From: Desulfobacteraceae bacterium
GTDB taxonomy: Bacteria; Desulfobacterota; Desulfobacteria; Desulfobacterales; Desulfobacteraceae
DNA: 9,551 nt
Reading direction: 5' to 3'
Assembly: GCA_003354055.1 (NCBI GenBank)
Contig: PIVQ01000243.1
Coordinates: 1 to 9,551 of the forward strand
Each line of letters begins with the position of its first letter. Within the stretch, counting starts at the first letter, position 1. The translations under genes and the position numbers were made by a program. Below, piece by piece: positions 1 through 6,704 of this stretch. A model generated the notes under the pieces. That model did no database searches. It was not told where the DNA came from and worked only from the letters and a program-made list of their open reading frames with translations.

Positions 1-14
1 TTGGCCGGTGCCAT
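1..14 (-). CDS. Possible 5' end of a leftward gene (partial)
   Basis: On the minus strand an ATG at 14-12 follows an AAGGA at 25-21 with a 6-base spacer. This is a good ribosome binding site geometry. A near-consensus promoter lies about 45 bases further upstream on the same strand. Only the first four to five codons (M-A-P-A) fall inside the window, so the product cannot be named. An alternative ATG at 20-18 is in the same frame but lies too close to the AAGGA. Confidence 0.35.
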
Positions 15-60
15 GGCGCATCCTTAAAATTTTGTGATTACTCAATTGAGTTTTCTTCAA

Positions 61-89
61 TATATAGAGTTCAGCTTTTATTTTGTCAA
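61..89 (-). promoter_or_regulatory. Sigma70-type promoter candidate, leftward
   Basis: Read on the minus strand there is a perfect -35 box TTGACA at 89-84, a 17-base spacer and a -10-like TATATA at 66-61. This matches 10 of 12 consensus bases with optimal spacing. The predicted start near 54 lies about 40 bases before the candidate ATG at 14. The palindrome CTCAATTGAG (41-50) falls just downstream of the predicted start, where a repressor could act. The promoter is visible in sequence; its use is inferred. Confidence 0.55.
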
Positions 90-121
90 ATAAAAAAATG
101 TTCAGCTCTTTATTTTTGACA
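69..121 (+). repeat. Direct repeat pair flanking divergent -35 boxes
   Basis: Copy 1 (69-88) and copy 2 (100-121) share GTTCAGCT exactly, then TTTATTTT exactly, offset by one inserted C in copy 2. The copies start 31 bases apart, about three helical turns. Copy 1 ends in TGTCAA, the minus-strand -35 box. Copy 2 ends in TTGACA, the plus-strand -35 box. A protein binding both copies would sit over both promoters, so these are candidate operator sites for an unidentified regulator. Confidence 0.55.
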
Positions 122-144
122 TATTCCAATCGGGACCTTAAAAA
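116..144 (+). promoter_or_regulatory. Sigma70-type promoter candidate, rightward (kinase gene)
   Basis: A perfect TTGACA at 116-121 is followed by a 17-base spacer and TAAAAA at 139-144 (four of six bases match TATAAT). Transcription would start near 151 and run about 209 bases to the kinase start. It is back to back with the leftward promoter, with 26 bases between the two -35 boxes. The weak -10 makes it less certain than its leftward partner. Confidence 0.4.
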
Positions 145-359
145 ATACGGAGGAATGGTGGCGCTTTACAAAATATAAGAGGCGGTCATAGATCTAACGC
201 AGGGCAGCACAGGGCAGGGCCTGAATATCCATGATTTTATTTATACCAAAACATATATATCTGTAAGTATATTTTGCCTTGGTGGTATTTTTGTTGTAGT
301 CTGAACATATCTCTTTTCTTATCGGGATTAAAACTCATAACACCCCACAGCAGGTATCA

Positions 360-3068
360 ATGGTCAATGCTAAGAATATATATGAAAAGTTCAGTATAGG
401 GGCATTCATGCGCATTTGTCTCATGGTCTTTTTATTGCTCTTTCTGACCACCGGATATGCCTTTGCCGGTGTTAAATCCAGAGTATTGTATATCAGTTCT
501 TATCATCCGGGTTTTCCTACTTTTTTCCAGCAGGTTGAAGGGATAAAATCAGTTTTTGCCCCCCATGATATCCTTCTTGATATTGAATTTATGGACACAA
601 AACGGTTTCCGGAAAAAGAAAACCGGGACTTGTTTACCCAAACCCTGGCCTACAAGCTTGGCCATTTCGCCGGGTATGATGCGGTCATCATTGCAGATGA
701 CAATGCATTGGTGTTTACCCTTGAACATCAGGATTATTTTTTTAGGGGAACTCCTATTGTTTTTCTGGGGGTGAATAATATTGACCGGGCTCTCGCCCAG
801 AATGATAATCCTCACATCACCGGTGTGGTTGAGGCCGTTTCCATGGCAGACACCATTGCGCTCATGGTAAAGCTTGCACCGGAGACAAAAAGTATCGTGG
901 CCTTGGTGGATAACACTCCCAGCGGCCAGGGGGATTTAAAGCTGTTTTATAAGATGGCGAAACTGTTCAGCGGTTATTCTTTCGCAGATATTTCCCTTGC
1001 AAAGATGAGCTGGCCAGAGTTTTTAGGTGAATTGAGAGATGTGGATACTTCGACCTCTGTACTGCTGCTTTCCGCCTATCGGGACAAAACCGATACAAGT
1101 CTTCTCTTTGACCAGGGCCTCGGGTTGATTCGTGAGAATCTATCCCAGCCTATTTTTCATCTCTGGGCCCATGGGTTGGGCCAGGGTATCCTCGGTGGAA
1201 AAATTATCAGCCATTCCGAACAGGGAAAAGTAGCGGCAAATATTGTTCTGGACATTTTAAAGGGGAAATCCGTGGACCGGATCAAGGTGGTCAATACGAG
1301 CCCCAACCAATATGTGTTTGATTCTAATGAACTTGCACGGAACCATATTGATAAGGATTTGCTGCCCGTCAACAGCATCATCCTGAATCAACCCTACTCC
1401 TTTTACCGGGAAAACAAGCTCCTTATTATAAGTGTTGTGTTTATTATCCTTTCCCTTTCTCTTTCTCTTTTTTGGGCAGTGGTTAATATTTACCGCCGCA
1501 GACAGATAGAGGCGACATTGAGACATCGGGAAATCCATCTGCGCACGGTAATTGAGACCATACCCGATCTAATCTGGCTAAAAGATTCTGACGGGGTTTA
1601 TCTGTCCTGCAATCTGAAATTTGAACGGCTTTTCGGTGCAAAGGAATCCGATATCAAGGGTAAAACAGATTATGATTTTGTGGATAAGGAACTGGCAGAT
1701 TTTTTCAGGGAAAATGACAAGGCTGCCATGGTCGCTGACCAGCCTATCATGAATGAAGAGGAAGTGATCTATGCCGATGACGGGCATTGTGAAATTCTGG
1801 AAACGGTTAAAACGCCCATGTACGGGGCTGACGGCCAGTTGATCGGGGTACTGGGTATTGCCCGGGATATTACGGAACGCAAACAATTTGAAAAAGAGCG
1901 AAAAAAATTGGAAGACGAGTTGCGTCAATCCCATAAGATGGAAGCCATCGGGACCATGTCCGGGGGGATTGCCCATGATTTCAACAACATCTTAGGGATT
2001 ATCATCGGCAATACTGAATTGGCAATGGACCACATGGCCGATACAGATCCGGTTTTTGAAAATTTAAGCGGGATAAAAAAGGCCGGACTGAGGGCAAGCG
2101 ATATTGTCAGGCAATTACTCAACTACAGCCGTAAAACAGAGCAGGAGAAACAGAATATTGATGTCCGATCCCTGGTCAGGCATTCATTCAAGCTGCTGCG
2201 GTCATCCATCCCCGCATCAATAGAGATCGCAATGAATCTTCCGGATCGTGTCGGGCCTGTGCTGGCTGATTCTACCCAGATGCACCAGGTGTTGATCAAC
2301 CTGTGTGCAAATGCCGCCCATGCCATGGAGGAGGGCGGAGGCTCCCTTACCATAGACCTGTGTGAAATCGAATTGGATCATGTTACCGTTACCCAGTTTC
2401 AGAAAATCGATGCCGGCCGTTATGTTCAACTGGCTGTCAGTGACACCGGGCACGGGATTCCCCCGTCAACCAAGGCAAAGATATTCGATCCCTATTTTAC
2501 CACCAAGGCCGCGGGCAAAGGAACGGGAATGGGGCTTGCCGTGGTCATGGGGATTGTGAAAAATCATAACGGGGCAATATCTGTTTATTCTGAAGAGGGC
2601 AGGGGCTCCACCTTTAAGGTATTGTTTCCCGTGGCCCATGGGAAAGAATATAGGATCCCGGATGTCCCGGAAATTCTGCCCACCGGAAACGAACGCATCT
2701 TATTTATTGATGATGAGAAAGCTCTGGTTAATATTGGTAAACATCTGCTTGAATCTTTGGGCTATGATGTCGAGGTCATGGTTGATTCATCCAAGGCCCT
2801 GGCCCTGTTTAAATCTGATCCGTCACGATTTGACCTTATTATTACAGATATGACCATGCCCGGGATTACAGGAGAACACCTGACAAAAGCTGTACTGGAG
2901 ATTGATCCCGGGGCAAGGCTGATTCTCTGCACCGGATTCAGCAATCAGATTGACAGGGGAAAGGCTATGGCCATCGGTGCCCATTGCTATATGGAGAAAC
3001 CCATTGTCAAAGCCCGGCTGGCCCATGCGGTCCGCAATACCCTGGATCAGGATTCCGGTTCAATCTGA
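360..3068 (+). CDS. Hybrid sensor histidine kinase with periplasmic ABC-binding-like sensor domain
   Basis: Membrane two-component hybrid kinase. A signal peptide (about residues 17-36, cleavage after AFA) leads to a periplasmic domain of about 300 residues resembling ABC transporter substrate-binding proteins of the PF04392 type. A membrane helix follows at about 353-375, then a PAS domain (390-505). HisKA carries phospho-acceptor His539 in GGIAHDFNN. The ATPase domain shows the N box (Asn647, Asn651), DTGHG at 695-699, the FDPYFTTK stretch and GTGMG at 721-725. A C-terminal receiver has Asp784/Asp785, phospho-acceptor Asp830, Thr858 and Lys880. All catalytic residues are present, so it should be active. 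The ligand is unknown; small organic molecules are typical for this sensor class. No DNA-binding partner lies next to it, so output probably goes through an Hpt protein or distant regulator. The start is uncertain: the ATG at 408 (residue 17) has AGGGG five bases upstream and gives a more typical signal peptide. Confidence 0.92.
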   Translation: MVNAKNIYEKFSIGAFMRICLMVFLLLFLTTGYAFAGVKSRVLYISSYHPGFPTFFQQVEGIKSVFAPHDILLDIEFMDTKRFPEKENRDLFTQTLAYKLGHFAGYDAVIIADDNALVFTLEHQDYFFRGTPIVFLGVNNIDRALAQNDNPHITGVVEAVSMADTIALMVKLAPETKSIVALVDNTPSGQGDLKLFYKMAKLFSGYSFADISLAKMSWPEFLGELRDVDTSTSVLLLSAYRDKTDTSLLFDQGLGLIRENLSQPIFHLWAHGLGQGILGGKIISHSEQGKVAANIVLDILKGKSVDRIKVVNTSPNQYVFDSNELARNHIDKDLLPVNSIILNQPYSFYRENKLLIISVVFIILSLSLSLFWAVVNIYRRRQIEATLRHREIHLRTVIETIPDLIWLKDSDGVYLSCNLKFERLFGAKESDIKGKTDYDFVDKELADFFRENDKAAMVADQPIMNEEEVIYADDGHCEILETVKTPMYGADGQLIGVLGIARDITERKQFEKERKKLEDELRQSHKMEAIGTMSGGIAHDFNNILGIIIGNTELAMDHMADTDPVFENLSGIKKAGLRASDIVRQLLNYSRKTEQEKQNIDVRSLVRHSFKLLRSSIPASIEIAMNLPDRVGPVLADSTQMHQVLINLCANAAHAMEEGGGSLTIDLCEIELDHVTVTQFQKIDAGRYVQLAVSDTGHGIPPSTKAKIFDPYFTTKAAGKGTGMGLAVVMGIVKNHNGAISVYSEEGRGSTFKVLFPVAHGKEYRIPDVPEILPTGNERILFIDDEKALVNIGKHLLESLGYDVEVMVDSSKALALFKSDPSRFDLIITDMTMPGITGEHLTKAVLEIDPGARLILCTGFSNQIDRGKAMAIGAHCYMEKPIVKARLAHAVRNTLDQDSGSI

Positions 3069-3094
3069 TCCAGGATACCTGCAGGGACCAGGCC

Positions 3095-3814
3095 CTAATC
3101 CGTTGCCCTTGCCTCCTTCAGTTCTTTCCAGAAGGTTTTATGAAGAAAACTATTGTCATCCAGACTGCAAAGCTGCTCAAACATGGGTTTTGTCACGGTG
3201 AAGGCCAGGATATCAGGGGGCAGGTATTTGCGCATGGCAATGTCTGTGGCGCCGATCATGGCCTGTGGCGTGTTAAAGTCATTAAATAATGTGAGCAATA
3301 GCCCGCACCCTGATCCATAGGGAGCGGAGACCTTTCTTTGCTCTGATGAGGCATTTTCATACTCTGCCCCGGTCAGCAGCAGTCCCAACTGATCAGGGGA
3401 TACAAAAAATGTCACGGTTTTCAAAAACTCATAATGAGCCTCACGAAGCTGCGAGATGACGATGGCCTGGTTTGCCACGGGGTGTGGCGGGTGGGCTTCA
3501 AGCCACTGGCACATGGTTCCGGGGGATGCCTTCAGCCCTTCCTGACCGGCCAGATAGCCTGCCACAGCTTCCCTGGGCATGGCCTCAATGCCGCAAAGCC
3601 AGTATCCGGCTCCGGGGCATCCGTAGACGCCTGCATTCTCTTTATTGATCATGGTGCTTTTGCTGCCGTCCATCCATGCCGTAAAATCACTGAAAATACA
3701 GTGATCAGGCTCTGAAAAAGGGGCAAAAGAGCTTGGGTCCGGTAGATCATACACGCCAACGGGGGGATAAGAGATGCCGGTGTTTGCAAGTAATGCTTTT
3801 ATCTTTTCTTTCAT
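3095..3814 (-). CDS. DUF169 family protein
   Basis: The 239-residue soluble protein belongs to the DUF169 (PF02596) family, whose biochemical role is not established. Family hallmarks are the cysteine-containing segment YGCPGAGYWLCG (64-75), the YGSGCG segment (166-171), and the C-terminal IGATDIAMRKYLPP-type block (187-200) that precedes a predicted beta strand. Cys39, Cys66, Cys74, Cys102 and Cys170 could suggest metal or cofactor binding, but this is inference. There is no signal peptide or membrane segment. The start is well supported: AAGGAG lies six bases before the ATG. The gene follows the AraC-type regulator gene on the same strand after 112 bases, so it may be its target or part of its operon. 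That 112-base leader can fold over the ribosome binding site, which suggests translational control. It converges with the kinase gene, 26 bases from its stop. Confidence 0.85.
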   Translation of the reverse strand: MKEKIKALLANTGISYPPVGVYDLPDPSSFAPFSEPDHCIFSDFTAWMDGSKSTMINKENAGVYGCPGAGYWLCGIEAMPREAVAGYLAGQEGLKASPGTMCQWLEAHPPHPVANQAIVISQLREAHYEFLKTVTFFVSPDQLGLLLTGAEYENASSEQRKVSAPYGSGCGLLLTLFNDFNTPQAMIGATDIAMRKYLPPDILAFTVTKPMFEQLCSLDDNSFLHKTFWKELKEARATD

Positions 3815-3889
3815 GGTACGCTCCTTGAGTAAATGTTACGATTAAGGTTTCGGTAACGGGCTGTATTGCCCATTGGGTAAGAGCGTACC
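3815..3889 (-). promoter_or_regulatory. Structured leader that can hide the DUF169 ribosome binding site
   Basis: In the minus-strand transcript GGTACGCTC (3889-3881) can pair perfectly over 9 bases with GAGCGTACC (3823-3815). The second arm lies immediately before the ATG and includes the last three bases of the AAGGAG. The 57 enclosed bases contain two adjoining hairpins. One is GGGC/GCCC with a 6-base loop (3871-3858). The other is a 7-pair stem of GTTAC plus GA against TC plus GTAAC with one bulged base (3857-3835). The outline is a three-way junction. It does not match a riboswitch class I can name. The 9-base arms could instead be DNA operator half-sites. Confidence 0.4.
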
Positions 3890-3926
3890 AAATGGCAGGT
3901 AAGGAGAATTGTAAAAAAGCGACAAT

Positions 3927-4742
3927 TTATGTCAAATTCGTAATTTGCATGACGGTGTTTTTTTCTTTTAGAAACCGGGATGGGGATGATCCGGTAAAGG
4001 ACTTGAAATCTTTAATAAAATGGGCCTGGTCATAAAAGTTGAACTCATGGGCAAGTGGGGTGAGGGCGCCTACCCTTGGATTCAGCATCCTGTTCAACGC
4101 CGTCTGAAATCGGTTTAGACGCAGGAATCCCTTGGGGGTTGTGCCTACGTATTTATTAAACATCCGTTCCAGGGTCCGTGGGTGCACGCCGTGATTACTG
4201 CAGAATTTCCTGACACCGACACTCTCTGAATTAAAATGATTCAACAGCAGGCGGGTGTCCCGGGGTAAGGTCGCAGCCTGGTCCAGAAGCCCTATGAAAA
4301 AATGCTCCAGCAGCCTGATTTTATCGTCGATCTTCTCTGTTTCTTGGAGCTGTTGCTCTATTTCTTCGGTCGGTCTTTTCAAAACCAGATCAAGACCGGT
4401 GGTATGATTTTTAAACTCTGAGACCGGGATTTTAAAAAAGGGATAAAAGCCTGTTGGGAAAAAGGATACCCCGATGGTCAGTATCGGGCCCTGCTGTTTC
4501 ATGAGAATATGATCTGAGAGTAATCCCGAGAAAAAACTATTTCCCGGGGTGTCATGGATTACGCCTTCTTTTTCATAAGAGATCGGAGATAAAAAATTGA
4601 AAATCAGATCAATGCTGCAGACCGGAAGAATTTTGTGATTCAGGGTTAAATTCTTCGAGCTTTGAGATACCCAGAAATATTTGATCAGTTTTTTTAAAGG
4701 TGCAGATTCTGGGTAATATCGTTTTGTATCCATAAAAGTCAT
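3927..4742 (-). CDS. AraC-family transcriptional regulator
   Basis: The 271-residue DNA-binding regulator has two parts. The N-terminal part (about 1-160) resembles the DUF6597 sensor domain found on AraC proteins, with the ILPVCSIDLIFNF strand at 38-50. The C-terminal part has the double helix-turn-helix: helix set one at about 174-198 (GVHPRTLERMF), set two at about 227-257, with the typical ending in which FYDQAHFIKDFKSFTG leads to SPSRF. The effector is unknown. It lies upstream of the DUF169 gene in the same direction and divergent from the HAD/DUF3088 pair, so either or both may be its targets. The mirrored motif array at 4800-4905 begins about 58 bases upstream of the start and is the obvious candidate binding region. 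The start is uncertain: neither the ATG at 4742 nor that at 4733 (residue 4) has a convincing ribosome binding site. Confidence 0.9.
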   Translation of the reverse strand: MTFMDTKRYYPESAPLKKLIKYFWVSQSSKNLTLNHKILPVCSIDLIFNFLSPISYEKEGVIHDTPGNSFFSGLLSDHILMKQQGPILTIGVSFFPTGFYPFFKIPVSEFKNHTTGLDLVLKRPTEEIEQQLQETEKIDDKIRLLEHFFIGLLDQAATLPRDTRLLLNHFNSESVGVRKFCSNHGVHPRTLERMFNKYVGTTPKGFLRLNRFQTALNRMLNPRVGALTPLAHEFNFYDQAHFIKDFKSFTGSSPSRFLKEKNTVMQITNLT

Positions 4743-4799
4743 GGGATCAGGTGATTCACCGCATTGGGTTATTGGCTGTTTAGGATCGGCTCCAAAATT

Positions 4800-4905
4800 A
4801 CTTGATCTTTTGTTTTCAAAATACCCAGTTGGGGTCTTTTGTAAAAATACCCATTTAAGGGGTTTTGGAAATAAGTTTCTGCCCTTCAGGGTATTTAGAT
4901 CAAGT
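4800..4905. promoter_or_regulatory. Mirrored motif array, candidate regulator binding sites
   Basis: Three copies of AAATACCC are present: two on the plus strand (4819-4826 and 4845-4852) and one on the minus strand (plus GGGTATTT at 4889-4896). Each is followed after 4, 6 and 4 bases by a run of at least three G. The outer motif ACTTGATCT (4800-4808) recurs inverted as AGATCAAGT (4897-4905). On the right the two motifs abut; on the left exactly ten bases, one helical turn, separate them. Such helical phasing fits protein binding, plausibly by the adjacent AraC-type regulator controlling itself and the HAD gene. The assignment to that protein is inference. Confidence 0.5.
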
Positions 4906-4997
4906 TATTTTGTAACGATTCCTTACGCCATTTTTTTATGCCTATCACGATTTAAAGCCGGATGTATAGTGATAATATTTTATAGGTCACCTTTTAT

Positions 4998-5026
4998 TTG
5001 CTCTGTCGAACAATAGTTACTATAGT
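4998..5026 (+). promoter_or_regulatory. Promoter candidate for the HAD/DUF3088 pair
   Basis: TTGCTC (4998-5003), a 17-base spacer and TATAGT (5021-5026) give eight of twelve consensus matches. An 11-base palindrome ATAGT-T-ACTAT at 5013-5023 overlaps the -10 and could be an operator. The poor -35 would fit a promoter that needs an activator, and the motif array ends about 93 bases upstream of it. Support is moderate. Confidence 0.35.
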
Positions 5027-5066
5027 GGAGCTTAAAAAATATCTTATCGGAGTAAAATAACGAAAA

Positions 5067-5537
5067 ATGGTAGTTTTTGACATCCCCGGGTCCGGGGAAC
5101 TAAAGATAAAAAATATATTGCTGGATTACAACGGTACTTTGGCTGTGGATGGTCAGCCCGTTCCCGGCATCCGGGAGAAAATCAATGAACATGCCAAGGT
5201 GTTCCAATTCCATGTGATCACCGCAGATACTTTCGGGTCTGTGGAAAAGGCCTTGGATGGGGTGAACTGTTCCCTTGTGACTATACCTGTAAAGGACCAG
5301 GATAAGGCCAAAGCAGAGTACTTAGAGACCCTTGGTCCGGGTACGACCATTGCCTGCGGCAACGGGGCAAATGATCAGCTCATGCTTGAAAAAGCCGCAC
5401 TCGGGGTTGCCGTTCTCCTGGAAGAGGGCCTGGCTACCCGTACCCTTCTGGCATCGGATATTCTTATCCGGAACATAGTGGATCTGTTCGGTTATCTGGA
5501 AAATCCGGGCCGTTTGACCGCCTGTTTACGCAAATAG
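5067..5537 (+). CDS. HAD-family protein, soluble P-type ATPase-like (COG4087 type)
   Basis: This cytoplasmic 156-residue protein has a HAD fold without a cap domain and resembles the isolated phosphorylation domain of P-type ATPases, but has no membrane segments. Motif I is LLDYNGTLA with nucleophile candidate Asp20. The usual acid/base Asp two positions later is Asn22, and Thr24 matches the DxxGT arrangement of P-type ATPases. Motif II is ITADTFG (Thr52), the motif III lysine is Lys77 or Lys80, and motif IV is GNGANDQLM with Asp103. Loss of the second Asp suggests a slow phosphatase or phosphoryl-enzyme regulator; the substrate is unknown. The start fits the family's usual N-terminus (a short strand containing IPG), but the only GGAG lies 14 bases upstream, so translation may be weak. 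It is followed 42 bases later by the DUF3088 gene in the same direction, probably one operon. Confidence 0.85.
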   Translation: MVVFDIPGSGELKIKNILLDYNGTLAVDGQPVPGIREKINEHAKVFQFHVITADTFGSVEKALDGVNCSLVTIPVKDQDKAKAEYLETLGPGTTIACGNGANDQLMLEKAALGVAVLLEEGLATRTLLASDILIRNIVDLFGYLENPGRLTACLRK

Positions 5538-5579
5538 GGTTTAATACAAGAATAAGGACAATAACAGAGGAGATAAAAC

Positions 5580-5924
5580 ATGAAGACACATAAGCTGTTT
5601 ATGCTTACCCCCTGGACTGAGGACGGGCAGGGACCTTATTATTGCCCTGATTGCGGGGTGGTGGAAGGCTTCTTTGCCTACTCTCCGGGGGCCAAAGTGG
5701 ATATTGACATTATCCATGCGGATTATCAGCGGCCGAGATCAGAGGTCATCAAGGCTCTGGGGGAAGAAAATCAGGGATGCCCTGTACTGGTTCTGGCGAA
5801 AGATACGCAGGCCCCTGAAATCGCTAAAAAAAGTCTGTCCACAGGGGCAGTCTTCATTGATGATCCCATTGCCATTTGTAATTTTCTGGGACAAACCTAT
5901 GGCGGTATTTTGCCACATCCTTAA
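5580..5924 (+). CDS. DUF3088 family thioredoxin-like protein
   Basis: This small cytoplasmic protein of 114 residues matches the DUF3088 family, whose function is not established. Visible features are an N-terminal strand, a CxxC pair (Cys22 and Cys25 in YYCPDCG), a helix with the PRSEVI pattern, GEENQGCPVLVL (61-72), in which Pro68 may be the cis-proline next to the active site of thioredoxin folds, and a C-terminal D-D-P-x-A-I helix start. A redox or metal-binding role is possible but inferred. The start is well supported: GAGGAG lies seven bases before the ATG. It is the second gene of the pair with the HAD protein and ends 24 bases before the convergent RNA methyltransferase gene. I see no strong terminator between them. 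Confidence 0.8.
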   Translation: MKTHKLFMLTPWTEDGQGPYYCPDCGVVEGFFAYSPGAKVDIDIIHADYQRPRSEVIKALGEENQGCPVLVLAKDTQAPEIAKKSLSTGAVFIDDPIAICNFLGQTYGGILPHP

Positions 5925-5948
5925 AGCAGACTTGCAATAAAAGTACCT

Positions 5949-6704
5949 TTAATTTGATTCCGGGGGCAGGGTCTTCCTGCGCTCGGATTCCGTCCAGTCG
6001 ATCCTTGACATCAGTCCCCGAATAATTTGTATATCCCTTTTCGACAGCCCTGCAATGCCGAAGATCCTTCGGAAGGTCCTGAGTATATGGTTCGGATTCT
6101 TGGGGTCCAGATAGTCAATGTCCATAAGGGATTGGCGCATATGGTCGAACATGGATTCCATTTCCTGGCCCGTTGCCGGATTCTTTACCTTTGGATCGTA
6201 GAATTTTGTTCCCGTATCCGAGTTGATTGATATCTCATAGAGCAATATTGCCAGGGAGTGGCTCAGGTTCATGGAGGGATACCCTTCATGGGTGGGGATG
6301 GTAATAAAATGCTGGCAAAGTTCCAGGTCGGAGGTTTCAAGGCCGGTATCTTCAGGCCCCATGACGAGGGCCGACTTAATATCAGATTCTGCAGAGGCAA
6401 TCTGCTGACCTGCCGTTCCGGGTGTGAAAAAGTTTTTTCTGTATTTCCCGAACCGTCTGGTGGTGCCGTAGGCCGTGTGAATATCGTGGAGGGCATCTGC
6501 CAGGGTTTCAAAAATATCGGCATTCTCCAGGACATGAAAAGAGGTCATGGCCATCTTTTTCGCGTCCAGAGATTTATATTCACTGCAGGGGCTGACCAGG
6601 CGGAGTCGGGTAAAGCCGAAGTTCTTCATGGCCCGGCAGACGGAGCCGATATTAAGGGGACCCTGGGGCCGGACCAGGACGACATAAAGATTTTCAGTGT
6701 TCAT
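5949..6704 (-). CDS. trmJ: TrmJ-like RNA 2'-O-methyltransferase (SPOUT/TrmH superfamily)
   Basis: A SAM-dependent RNA methyltransferase of the SPOUT class with a trefoil knot. Counting from the upstream ATG at 6719, motif 1 is at 13-35 (NIGSVCRAMKNFG with the catalytic-type Arg29), motif 2 at 117-127 (ALVMGPEDTGL) and motif 3 at 140-160 (IPTHEGYPSMNLSHSLAI). Its length (251-256) and C-terminal helical extension match TrmJ, which methylates the ribose of nucleotide 32 in tRNA; other TrmH-group targets cannot be excluded. I place the start at the ATG at 6704 because GGA lies six bases upstream and the family N-terminus begins near there. An in-frame ATG at 6719 has no ribosome binding site. The gene overlaps the preceding membrane protein gene by 11 bases, indicating translational coupling as the last gene of a four-gene operon. 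Confidence 0.88.
   Translation of the reverse strand: MNTENLYVVLVRPQGPLNIGSVCRAMKNFGFTRLRLVSPCSEYKSLDAKKMAMTSFHVLENADIFETLADALHDIHTAYGTTRRFGKYRKNFFTPGTAGQQIASAESDIKSALVMGPEDTGLETSDLELCQHFITIPTHEGYPSMNLSHSLAILLYEISINSDTGTKFYDPKVKNPATGQEMESMFDHMRQSLMDIDYLDPKNPNHILRTFRRIFGIAGLSKRDIQIIRGLMSRIDWTESERRKTLPPESN

Larger units (their letters stand above)
15..359. other. AT-rich divergent intergenic region
   Basis: This stretch separates the possible leftward gene from the rightward kinase gene. It holds two divergent promoter candidates (61-89 minus, 116-144 plus), a pair of direct repeats (69-88 and 100-121) and a 10-base perfect palindrome CTCAATTGAG at 41-50. An imperfect 10-base tandem repeat built on AGGGCAG lies at 201-220. 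From about 225 to 359 it is AT-rich and I see no gene. The kinase mRNA would have a leader of roughly 200 bases if it starts at the 116-144 promoter. Confidence 0.6.
4743..5066. other. AT-rich intergenic region between AraC gene and HAD gene
   Basis: These 324 bases separate the leftward AraC-type gene from the rightward HAD gene and should hold both promoters. They contain the mirrored motif array (4800-4905) and a rightward promoter candidate (4998-5026). A rightward open frame of 91 codons at 4741-5016 is judged spurious: it has no ribosome binding site, runs through the motif array, and its cysteine- and phenylalanine-rich translation resembles no protein family I know. Confidence 0.6.

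Noticed and set aside
155..178. Seven-codon open frame after GGAGG in the kinase leader
   Set aside because: The GGAGG ends one base before the ATG, too close for initiation, and the peptide is too short to support.
3071..3096. Small hairpins between the convergent kinase and DUF169 genes
   Set aside because: CAGG/CCTG and AGGG/CCCT stems are only four pairs with no T run, too weak to call a terminator.
3434..3715. Rightward open frame of 93 codons
   Set aside because: Antisense to the DUF169 coding sequence; no ribosome binding site and no recognisable protein.
4819..4896. Repeated AAATACCC units as a CRISPR-like or tandem array
   Set aside because: Units are only 8 bases, unevenly spaced and one is inverted; this fits binding sites, not CRISPR.
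4741..5016. Rightward open frame of 91 codons
   Set aside because: No ribosome binding site, implausible composition, and it runs across the regulatory motif array.
5067..5537. A membrane P-type ATPase fragment
   Set aside because: The protein has a complete HAD fold of the expected stand-alone length, with no membrane helices or truncation, so it is a soluble family member.
5925..5954. Near-palindrome between the DUF3088 and methyltransferase genes
   Set aside because: AAAGGTACTTT-like pairing gives about four AT-rich pairs and no GC-rich stem, so not a supported terminator.
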